A DNA stretch of 64,000 nucleotides from Acidisoma cellulosilyticum (lineage in GTDB: Bacteria; Pseudomonadota; Alphaproteobacteria; Acetobacterales; Acetobacteraceae), in assembly GCF_020621385.1 (NCBI RefSeq), contig NZ_JAESVA010000003.1, positions 698,359-762,358 of the forward strand, read 5' to 3'. Each line of letters opens with the position of its first letter. The first letter of the stretch is position 1. Shown one piece after another: positions 57,579 to 64,000 of this stretch. The notes beneath the pieces were generated by a model. That model searched no databases. It saw only the letters and a program-made list of their open reading frames with translations, and was not told the DNA's origin. The translations under genes were made by a program, and so were the position numbers.

Positions 57579-58823
57579 ATGCGCGTCACCGGTCGTACCT
57601 TCCTTGCCGGCGGAATCTCCGCGGCACTCGCCCTGACCCTTGGCCTGTTTGCGGCCGCGCCGGCCCATGCGGATACGGTGCTGACCCTGGTCGCCGCCGA
57701 TTACGGCACCGGCCCCAAGGATAGCAGCCAGATCTATTGGCAGAAGATCGCCGATGACTTCCACGCCGCCAATCCGTCGATCACGGTGAAGGTGCAGACC
57801 GTCAACTGGAATGATTTCGATACCAAGATCCAGACGATGGTGCAGAACCGCCAATATCCGGACATTACCGAGGGCGATTACTTCTCCAACTACGCGCAGG
57901 AAGGCCTGCTGTACAAGGTCAGCGACGTGATGACCGATCCGTCGAACCTGATGCCGGCCTTCACTAAGCTCGGTAGCTACGAAGGCGCGCAATACGGCAT
58001 GCCCTTCACCACCAGCTCGCGCACCTTGTTCTATAACAAGAAGCTGTTCGCCGAGGCCGGCATCGCGGCGGCGCCCAAGACCTGGGACGAGCTGATGACG
58101 GATGCCGGCAAGATCACGGCCAAGGGCCATATCGGCTACGGCATGCCGCTGGGGCCAGAGGAAGCTCAGGCCGAGACCTTGCTTTGGCTGCTGGGCAATG
58201 GCGGCGGCTATCAGACGGCGGATGGCAAATGGGCCATCAATAGCCCGCAGAATGTCGAGACGCTGGAATTCATGACCAAGCTGGTCAAGGCCGGCGATAC
58301 CGAGCCCAATCCCGGCACCAAGAACCGCGCTGCCATTCTGGAGCAGTTCGCCCAGGGTCAGATCGGCATGGTCAATGGCATCACGACGCTGCTGCCGATC
58401 ATCAAGACGGCCGGCGCGCTGACGGACGCCGATTGGGGCACCGCGCCGATCACCGGCAAGGCCGGCCCGCTGGACAGCACGCTGGGCGTCTGCGACTTCA
58501 TGGCCGCCTTCAAGACCGATGGGTCCAAGCAGGAAGCGATCAAGAAGTTCGTCGATTTCGCGCTGGCCGATCAGTACCAGATCGCCTTCTCGGAAGAATA
58601 CAACCTGCTGCCGGGCACGGTCTCGGGGGCGGCCGCCTTCTCAAAGCTCGATCCCGCGCTGGCACCCTTCATGGCCGCCCTGCCCAAGGCCGTTCAATAT
58701 CCGAGCGATACCGTCTGGGCGCAGGTGAAGACGCAGATCCAGCAACAGATCGGCACGGCCATCGGGCCGGACCCGAAGAGTGTGCTGGATAGCCTGCAGG
58801 CGACCGCCGAGAAGGGCGAATAA
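57579..58823 (+). CDS. ABC sugar-binding protein, copy 2
   Basis: 414 residues; signal peptide with cleavage near AHA-DT. It matches copy 1 along its whole length (for example GLPLGPEEAQAETLLWFLG versus GMPLGPEEAQAETLLWLLG), with differences clustered in some parts and none in others. Ribosome site CAGGAGAAGG precedes the ATG. It is followed directly by the two permease genes, so this copy is the likely main partner of the transporter. Ligand-contact residues cannot be assigned with confidence. Confidence 0.92.
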   Translation: MRVTGRTFLAGGISAALALTLGLFAAAPAHADTVLTLVAADYGTGPKDSSQIYWQKIADDFHAANPSITVKVQTVNWNDFDTKIQTMVQNRQYPDITEGDYFSNYAQEGLLYKVSDVMTDPSNLMPAFTKLGSYEGAQYGMPFTTSSRTLFYNKKLFAEAGIAAAPKTWDELMTDAGKITAKGHIGYGMPLGPEEAQAETLLWLLGNGGGYQTADGKWAINSPQNVETLEFMTKLVKAGDTEPNPGTKNRAAILEQFAQGQIGMVNGITTLLPIIKTAGALTDADWGTAPITGKAGPLDSTLGVCDFMAAFKTDGSKQEAIKKFVDFALADQYQIAFSEEYNLLPGTVSGAAAFSKLDPALAPFMAALPKAVQYPSDTVWAQVKTQIQQQIGTAIGPDPKSVLDSLQATAEKGE

Positions 58824-58828
58824 GAAGC

Positions 58829-59725
58829 GTGTCGGCCAGCCGCTTGCGGGCTTCCAGCTTCGCGCCTTTGCTCTGGGTCGGGCCGGCGATGGCATTGATT
58901 GCCGTCGTCGTGCTCTGGCCTGTCATCATCATGATCCGCACGGCCTTCCAGCATATCAGCCCGGATGGCTTCATCCTGGGCTCGGCCGGCTGGCGGAACT
59001 TCCATTACCTTTGGCAGGAGCCCGACCTTGGCGGCATCCTGATCCGGACCGTGATCTGGGTCATCGTCGTGGTCGCTGCCACGATGCTGATCTCGCTGGC
59101 CATGGCGCAGCTGTTCAACCAGAAATTCCCCGGACGGCGCGTCGCCCGCTGGGCGTTGATCGCGCCCTGGGCCGCATCCGTGATGATGACGTCGATCGTC
59201 TTCCGCTGGGCGCTTGACCCGAATAACGGCGTCATCAACGTCTTCCTGCACGATATCGGCTATCTCAACCGCTTCAACAGCGATGCGTCGGATTGGCTGG
59301 GCAGTCCCGGCACCGCCTTCGCCTGGATGATGGTGGTCGCGGTCTTCGTCTCGATCCCTTTCGCGACTTATGCGCTGCTGGCCGGGCTTCAAGGCATCCC
59401 GACCGATATCTACGAGGCGGCGCGCGTGGACGGGGCCGGCGCCTGGCGCACCTATCGCACCATCACTTTGCCGCTGCTGCGCCCCGCCTTCGTGGTCGCG
59501 CTGCTGATCAACGTCATCAACGTCTTCAATTCCTTCCCCATCATCTGGGAAATGACGCGGGGCGGGCCGGGCCACCAGACCAGCACGACGACGACCTTCA
59601 TGTATCAGCTCAAGCAGAGCTATATCGGCGAATCCGCAGCCATGTCGGTGCTGAACTTCGGGCTCGTGATGATCGTGGTGCTGCTCTATCTGCGGGCGAC
59701 GGCGAAACGGCGGGAGGATATCTGA
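58829..59725 (+). CDS. ABC sugar transporter permease (MalF/UgpA type)
   Basis: 298 residues from a GTG start 5 nt after the binding-protein stop. Six hydrophobic segments and the ATPase-contact EAA motif YEAARVDGAGAWRTYRTITL followed by LPLLRP, in the usual C-terminal third. The partner permease starts 1 nt after its stop. No ATPase gene lies in the cluster. Confidence 0.93.
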   Translation: MSASRLRASSFAPLLWVGPAMALIAVVVLWPVIIMIRTAFQHISPDGFILGSAGWRNFHYLWQEPDLGGILIRTVIWVIVVVAATMLISLAMAQLFNQKFPGRRVARWALIAPWAASVMMTSIVFRWALDPNNGVINVFLHDIGYLNRFNSDASDWLGSPGTAFAWMMVVAVFVSIPFATYALLAGLQGIPTDIYEAARVDGAGAWRTYRTITLPLLRPAFVVALLINVINVFNSFPIIWEMTRGGPGHQTSTTTTFMYQLKQSYIGESAAMSVLNFGLVMIVVLLYLRATAKRREDI

Positions 59726-59726
59726 C

Positions 59727-60566
59727 ATGGCCGCCACAAGCGCCGCCTCGCGCGGCTTCCCCGTTCGCACCCTGATTTTCATGGGTCTCGCCTATCTGGC
59801 GGCGATCATCTTCCTGCTGCCTTATGTGGAAATGATCATCGCGGCGCTGCGGCCGTCCAATCAGCTACTGGACCGCGACTATCTGCCGACGCATTTCAAC
59901 TGGCATAGTTTCATCGATATCTGGGGCACCGGCTTCGGCCATAACCTGCGGGTCAGCCTGGAGGTCGCGGGCGGTGCGACGATCCTGGTGCTGCTGGTCG
60001 CGATTCCGGCGGCCTATTACACCGCGCGCCATCGCTTCCGGGGCCGCAACGCCTTCATGCTGCTGGTGCTGATCACCCAGATGTTCCAGCCGACTGCCAT
60101 GCTGGTGGGCCTGTACCGCGAATTCCTCGACTTCCAGATGCTGGACAGCGTCTATGCGCTGATTCTGGTCAATGCCGGTTTCAACATGGCCTTCGCCGTC
60201 TGGATCCTGAATGCCTATGTGACCGGCATTCCGGTGGAGTTGGAGGAGGCCGCCGCCATCGACGGATCGACCCGATTGGGCGTGCTGTTCCGCATCACCT
60301 TGCCGCTGGCGCTGCCGGGCATCGTCACCGCGCTGATCTTCACCTTCATCAGCGCCTGGAACGAGTTCATCGTCGCCCTGACGCTGACGACCTCGCAAGC
60401 CGCCCAGCCGCTGACCGTCGCGCTAAACAACTATATCGGCCAGTACCAGGTCGATTGGAGCCACCTCTTTGCAGGCTCGGTCATTGCGACTATCCCCGTC
60501 ATCATTCTGTTTGCGTTGATCGAGGGTAAAGTGGTCGGTGGATTAACGGCAGGCTCCATAAAATGA
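59727..60566 (+). CDS. ABC sugar transporter permease (MalG/UgpE type)
   Basis: 279 residues, six hydrophobic segments. The EAA motif is EEAAAIDGSTRLGVLFRITL followed by PLALPG, and the C-terminal FALIEGKVVGGLTAGSIK is typical of MalG-type proteins. It overlaps the CutC gene by 4 nt. The two permeases would form the channel heterodimer. Confidence 0.93.
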   Translation: MAATSAASRGFPVRTLIFMGLAYLAAIIFLLPYVEMIIAALRPSNQLLDRDYLPTHFNWHSFIDIWGTGFGHNLRVSLEVAGGATILVLLVAIPAAYYTARHRFRGRNAFMLLVLITQMFQPTAMLVGLYREFLDFQMLDSVYALILVNAGFNMAFAVWILNAYVTGIPVELEEAAAIDGSTRLGVLFRITLPLALPGIVTALIFTFISAWNEFIVALTLTTSQAAQPLTVALNNYIGQYQVDWSHLFAGSVIATIPVIILFALIEGKVVGGLTAGSIK

Positions 60567-61300
60567 GCGGCTCAGGCTTTGCAGGCGGATTGCGGCCGCC
60601 TGTCGTGGAAATCTGCGTCGATGATCTGGCGGGTGCCTTGGCGGCCGAGGCCGAGGGCGCAGACCGTATCGAGCTGTGCAGCGCGCTGTCGGAAGGCGGG
60701 CTGACGCCGAGTTTCGGGCTTGCTCAGGCGGTGCTCAATCGCGTTCGGCGCATCGGCGTGCGCATCATGATCCGCCCGCGCAGCGGCAATTTCGTCTTCT
60801 CCTCGGAGGAGGTGGAGGTGATGCTGGCCGATATCGCGGCGATCCGCGATCTGCCCAAGGCGCCGAGCGTGAATATCGGCTTCGTCTGCGGTGCGCTGAC
60901 CGCCGCCAATGTGGTCGATGCGCGGGCCATGGCGCGTCTGAAATCCGCCTGCGGCGGCACGCCGATGACCTTCCACAAGGCTTTCGACGTGACGCGGGAT
61001 TTGAAGGCCGCGCTGGAAACCCTGCTCGGCCTTGGCATCCGCTCGGTTCTGACCTCGGGCGGCAAGCCGACGGCGGAAGCCGGCGCCGAGGTTCTGGCCG
61101 CGCTGGTGGCGCAGGCGGCTGGCCGCGTCGCCGTCATCGCCGGCGGCAGCGTGCGTGCCGGCAATGTCCGCGCGCTGCTGGAGCGGACGGGCGTGCCGGA
61201 AGTCCATCTGCGCGCCATGCGACCGGACGCGTTCGGCCGGCTTGTCACCTCCACCGAGGAGATTGCGGCTTTCATCCGGGCTGCCCGCAACCCGGCATGA
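60563..61300 (+). CDS. cutC: CutC-family TIM-barrel protein
   Basis: 245 residues: PPVVEICVDDLAGALAAEAE, GADRIELCSALSEGGLTPSFG, RIMIRPRSGNFVFSSEE, TFHKAFDVTRDLKAALETL, and VLTSGGKPTAEAGAEVLAAL. This is the CutC family. It was once tied to copper tolerance, but the function is not settled. Here it is coupled by 4-nt overlaps to a sugar permease and to a ROK kinase, which argues for a role in sugar metabolism. No copper genes are in this operon. Confidence 0.93.
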   Translation: MSGSGFAGGLRPPVVEICVDDLAGALAAEAEGADRIELCSALSEGGLTPSFGLAQAVLNRVRRIGVRIMIRPRSGNFVFSSEEVEVMLADIAAIRDLPKAPSVNIGFVCGALTAANVVDARAMARLKSACGGTPMTFHKAFDVTRDLKAALETLLGLGIRSVLTSGGKPTAEAGAEVLAALVAQAAGRVAVIAGGSVRAGNVRALLERTGVPEVHLRAMRPDAFGRLVTSTEEIAAFIRAARNPA

Positions 61301-62241
61301 CCGATCAGGTTGTTCTCGGCATCGATGTCGGCGGCACCAGCTTCAAAGGTGCTGTCATCGATGAGACCGGCCGCACGCTGATCGCCGGCAGCATCGCCAC
61401 CGAAGGCGCGCAGGGCGAGGATGCTTTCGCGATTCTGGAGCGTTTCGTCATCGGCATGATGGCGCAAGCGGCGGCGCAGGGACTGAAGCCCGCTGCCTGC
61501 GGGTTGATTTCGCCCGGCATGGATGAGCGGACCGGGCATGTCATGTTTTCCTCCAACCTCAGCTGGCGGGATTTTCCCATCGGCCCGCGGCTGACCGCCA
61601 GCCTCGGCCTGCCAGTTCTGCCGGGCCATGATGTGCGCACGGCGGGTCTGGCCGAAGCGCAATTGGGCGCGGCGAAGGGCTTTGCCGATTCCGCGATGGT
61701 GATGATCGGGACCGGGATCGCGGCCGCGCTCGTCACCGGCGGACAGGCCATTTCCGGCGCGGCCCAGATGGCCTGCGAGCTTGGTCATATTCCCGTCTAT
61801 CCGGGTGGGGAGGCCTGCGCCTGCGGACAGTTCGGCTGTCTGGAAGCCTATGCCTCGGCCGCCTCCATCGCGCGGCGGTATCGCGCGGCCGGTGGCAAGC
61901 AGGCGCTGACGGCGGCCGATATCGCGATGCGGCTGGACAGTGACCCGTTGGCCGCGAAGATTTGGAATGAGGCGGTGCAGGCGCTGGCCATCAGCCTCGT
62001 CACCGTCACGCTGCTGCTGGACCCGGCGGTGATCGTCATCGGCGGTGGCTTGGCCGAAGCGGATGAGGTTTTGCTGGCCCCCCTGCGGGTGGCGCTACAG
62101 CAGCGGCTGGCCTGGCGCGCGGCGCCGCCGATCGTCAGGTCTGAGCTTGGCAGTCGCGGCGCCTTGCTCGGCGCCGCGATATTGGCCTTTCGCAGTCTCG
62201 GGCTAGCTAATGCGGCCTCCGGGTGGCAGTCCGGGGGTTAG
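61297..62241 (+). CDS. ROK-family sugar kinase
   Basis: 314 residues from the ATG at 61297 (overlapping the CutC stop). ATP site GIDVGGTSFKGAVIDETGR (9-27), catalytic and substrate segment LPVLPGHDVRTAGLAEAQ, VMIGTGIAAALV, ELGHIPVYPGG, and the zinc motif CACGQFGCLEAYAS. It lacks an N-terminal HTH, so it is a kinase and not a repressor. Probable product is a sugar 6-phosphate such as glucose- or GlcNAc-6-phosphate. The last 39 nt overlap the convergent MFS gene. Confidence 0.9.
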   Translation: MTDQVVLGIDVGGTSFKGAVIDETGRTLIAGSIATEGAQGEDAFAILERFVIGMMAQAAAQGLKPAACGLISPGMDERTGHVMFSSNLSWRDFPIGPRLTASLGLPVLPGHDVRTAGLAEAQLGAAKGFADSAMVMIGTGIAAALVTGGQAISGAAQMACELGHIPVYPGGEACACGQFGCLEAYASAASIARRYRAAGGKQALTAADIAMRLDSDPLAAKIWNEAVQALAISLVTVTLLLDPAVIVIGGGLAEADEVLLAPLRVALQQRLAWRAAPPIVRSELGSRGALLGAAILAFRSLGLANAASGWQSGG

Positions 62242-63537
62242 CCCGGGTTCGACCTTGGCCGCCGGCCTCTCCCGCAACCTTATCGTCAGCACCAGCAGAC
62301 CCGAGAGCAGCAGCGCGCCCGCGAAGAGCATGGCGGTGGCCGTGAAGCTGCCGGTGCGGTCCTGCAGATAGCCGCCCAGGAAGGGGCCGAAATAGCCGCC
62401 GAGATTGCCGAGGGCGTTGATGAAGCCGAGCGCACCCCCCGCCAAGGCGACCGGCAGAACCCGGGATGCCGCCGCCCAGAAGGGGCCGTCATAGGCAAGC
62501 GCGCCGCCGATCGCGAGGCAGATGAAGACGATCGACAGCACGACGCTGGTTTTGGCGACGAAGACGGAAATGACCAGGGCGATGGCGGCCGTCGCGGTCG
62601 CGTAGAAGACATGCCGGCTGTACCGGCGGTTGCGGTCGGCCGCCCAGCCGTTCAGGAACAGGAAGACGATGGCGGTCAGATAGGGCAGGGCCGCGATCAG
62701 CCCGACCGTGCCGAAGCCTTGCTTCGTCAATGACTTCAACAAAGTCGGCAGCCACATATTGAGACCGTAGAAGCCGACCTGGATGAGGAAATAGACGCCG
62801 ACGAGTTTCCAGATCGTGCCATTGGTGAAGATATCCCGGAAGGGGCCGGGCAATGGCTCGTGCAGGCGGTCCTGCGCGATGGAGCTTTCGATATAGTCGC
62901 GCTCACGGGGTGTGCACCAAGGCGCCTCGCGCGGCCGGTCCCGGATGAAGATCAGCCAGAGCGGCAGGGCGATGATGAAGGGCAGCAGGCCCTCGATCAT
63001 GAACAAGGTCCGCCAGTCGGAGACGGAGACGATCCAGCCCGAGAGCGGCTGCGTGATGATCGAGGAGATGGCGAGATTGGCCATCCAGAACGCATAGGCG
63101 CGGGCGCGTTCCTGCACCGGGAACCAATGGCTGATCAACACCAGCACGGCGGGCCAGATGCCGCCCTCGGCGACGCCGAGAAAGAAGCGGACGATGACGA
63201 GCTGGTCGAAGCTGTGGACGAAGCCGCAAAGAAAGGCCATCGCGCCCCAGCAGACGATCATGATGGCGACGAATTTGCGGGCCGACCAATGTTCCGCCAG
63301 CCAGCCGCCCGGAATCTGGAATAGCATATAGCCGAGGAAGAAGATGCCGCCGGCGAACCCTTGCTGCGCCTTACCGACTTGGAATTCATGCCCGATGCCG
63401 GCAAAGGCATAGGAGATATTGGTCCGGTCCATGAAGGAGATGATGTAGACGATCATCGCGATGGGGATGAGACGCGCCCAACGCTGATTGTCCGTGAAAC
63501 GATTGATAGAAGAGCGCGTTTGCGCGTTGTCCGGCAT
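62203..63537 (-). CDS. MFS transporter, anion:cation symporter (ACS) type
   Basis: 444 residues with about 12 membrane segments. The start LIPIAMIVYIISFMDRTNIS and FQIPGGWLAEHWSARKFVAI are ACS hallmarks, as is VRFFLGVAEGGIWPAVLVLI. The family carries hexuronates, glucarate, galactonate, tartrate or phthalate. It lies near a succinate-semialdehyde dehydrogenase gene. It converges on the ROK gene with a 39-nt overlap. A 9-bp inverted repeat lies 70 bp upstream of its start. Confidence 0.9.
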   Translation of the reverse strand: MPDNAQTRSSINRFTDNQRWARLIPIAMIVYIISFMDRTNISYAFAGIGHEFQVGKAQQGFAGGIFFLGYMLFQIPGGWLAEHWSARKFVAIMIVCWGAMAFLCGFVHSFDQLVIVRFFLGVAEGGIWPAVLVLISHWFPVQERARAYAFWMANLAISSIITQPLSGWIVSVSDWRTLFMIEGLLPFIIALPLWLIFIRDRPREAPWCTPRERDYIESSIAQDRLHEPLPGPFRDIFTNGTIWKLVGVYFLIQVGFYGLNMWLPTLLKSLTKQGFGTVGLIAALPYLTAIVFLFLNGWAADRNRRYSRHVFYATATAAIALVISVFVAKTSVVLSIVFICLAIGGALAYDGPFWAAASRVLPVALAGGALGFINALGNLGGYFGPFLGGYLQDRTGSFTATAMLFAGALLLSGLLVLTIRLRERPAAKVEPGLTPGLPPGGRIS

Positions 63538-63605
63538 TGTCTACCTCCCCGGCCCCGCTTCTGTGGCGGGGTCCTTGTCACTGCCGAGCGTTTGTATTCC
63601 GGGTC

Positions 63606-63630
63606 TCGGATTTTGCCCATAAAAATCCGA
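63606..63630. promoter_or_regulatory. 9-bp inverted repeat upstream of the ACS transporter
   Basis: TCGGATTTT (63606-63614), 7 nt, AAAATCCGA (63622-63630), 70 bp upstream of the leftward transporter ATG. It is AT-rich against a GC-rich background, so an operator or promoter element is likely. Confidence 0.5.
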
Positions 63631-63671
63631 TCATTGGGTGCTGCTACATCTGGCGCGACTCACCCCGATCC

Positions 63672-63773
63672 TGTCGCCCGCGGCCTCGTGCCGCGGGTCT
63701 ACCCATTCCGGCGCCCAGACGCCGATGTGGCGCCGCGGCGGGTAGGTCCGCGCAACAAGTGCGCGGATGACGA
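63672..63773. repeat. Dispersed palindromic element, copy 6
   Basis: Left hairpin TGTCGCCCGCGGCCTCGTGC with CGCGGG, right part GGGTAGGTCCGCGCAACAAG followed by TGCGCGGATGAC. It lies beyond the stop of the leftward gabD-like gene. A TTTGACAGCCTTAG on its right resembles the outer end of the MITE-like copies, weakly. Confidence 0.75.
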
Positions 63774-63797
63774 ATCTTCTGAGGGAATTTGACAGCC

Positions 63798-64000
63798 TTA
63801 GCTGCCGAGACCGCCGAGGGCGATGTATTTGATTTCGATATAGTCCTCGATACCGTATTTGCTGCCCTCGCGGCCGAGGCCGGAGGATTTCACACCGCCG
63901 AAGGGGGCGACTTCGGTGCTGATGATGCCTTCGTTGATCCCGACGATGCCGTATTCGAGCGCGCCGGCCACGCGGAAGATGCGACCGACGTCGCGCGCAT
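63798..64000 (-). CDS. gabD: Succinate-semialdehyde dehydrogenase, C-terminal part (cut by window edge)
   Basis: The last 67 residues of an aldehyde dehydrogenase: [20 protein letters not shown], then [20 protein letters not shown] and [10 protein letters not shown]. The [16 protein letters not shown] run is typical of GabD-type succinate-semialdehyde dehydrogenase, which makes succinate from the semialdehyde. The start and catalytic cysteine lie outside the window, so only the family call is firm. It is on the same strand as the ACS transporter, about 260 nt upstream of it. Confidence 0.88.
   Translation of the reverse strand, partial: ARDVGRIFRVAGALEYGIVGINEGIISTEVAPFGGVKSSGLGREGSKYGIEDYIEIKYIALGGLGS

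Noticed and set aside
55027..62241. Assigning the SDR and transporter to a named sugar pathway such as GlcNAc uptake
   Set aside because: The ROK kinase hints at a hexose or amino sugar, but no deacetylase, isomerase or other pathway enzyme fixes the substrate.

Overview
This 64 kb window is GC-rich, densely packed bacterial DNA that looks chromosomal. The gene content points to an alphaproteobacterium, most likely of the Rhodospirillales/Acetobacterales group. Pointers are a TrcR-type (DUF1013) cell-cycle regulator, two short YdcH/DUF465 proteins, a purE-purK-YdcH gene row, hemH/hemJ close to rho, and OpgG/OpgH glucan genes. The species cannot be fixed from sequence alone.

Layout. 1-5 kb: end of hemH, a HAD phosphatase, hemJ and rho, with an inverted aldehyde dehydrogenase between hemJ and rho. 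5-11 kb: an amidase, a fused MFS/acyl-ACP synthetase that lacks the usual acyltransferase domain, and ahcY. 11-23 kb: a long minus-strand housekeeping block (RHH protein, maf, infA, allophanate hydrolase, infC, thrS, purK, purE, YdcH, trcR, GNAT, ettA), then tRNA-Ile(CAU). 23-31 kb: an MFS transporter, ppa, a DUF6635-like gene, a large lower-GC SF1 helicase gene that looks acquired, and a disordered small protein. 31-39 kb: an orphan sulfonate-type binding protein, a large basic amino acid decarboxylase coupled to queC, aspartase, and a GT39-like membrane glycosyltransferase. 39-45 kb: a ParDE toxin-antitoxin pair, opgH/opgG, a CueR-like regulator, a sulfotransferase, a MITE-like element and a 23-codon mini-gene with a perfect Shine-Dalgarno. 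45-51 kb: catabolic enzymes and a LacI-type regulator. 50.7-55 kb: a six-gene minus-strand operon of N-acyl-D-amino-acid deacylase, RidA, a D-threonine aldolase/D-serine dehydratase-like enzyme and a three-subunit nitrile hydratase/thiocyanate hydrolase-like enzyme with a split beta subunit. 55-62 kb: an SDR gene, two tandem sugar-binding proteins, two permeases, CutC and a ROK kinase, with no ATPase gene. 62-64 kb: an ACS-type MFS transporter and the end of a succinate-semialdehyde dehydrogenase gene.

How the parts fit. The D-amino acid operon reads as deacylation, then PLP-dependent cleavage or deamination, then removal of enamine intermediates, with a Co-type nitrile-hydrating enzyme made from the same transcript; its true substrate is unknown. 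The transporter/CutC/ROK block reads as uptake and phosphorylation of a sugar. A dispersed palindromic repeat family, in at least two places framed by MITE-like inverted ends, sits at gene ends throughout the window. The best candidates for something new are the split-beta nitrile hydratase operon, the acquired SF1 helicase, the MITE/palindrome family and the mini-gene at 44.9 kb.
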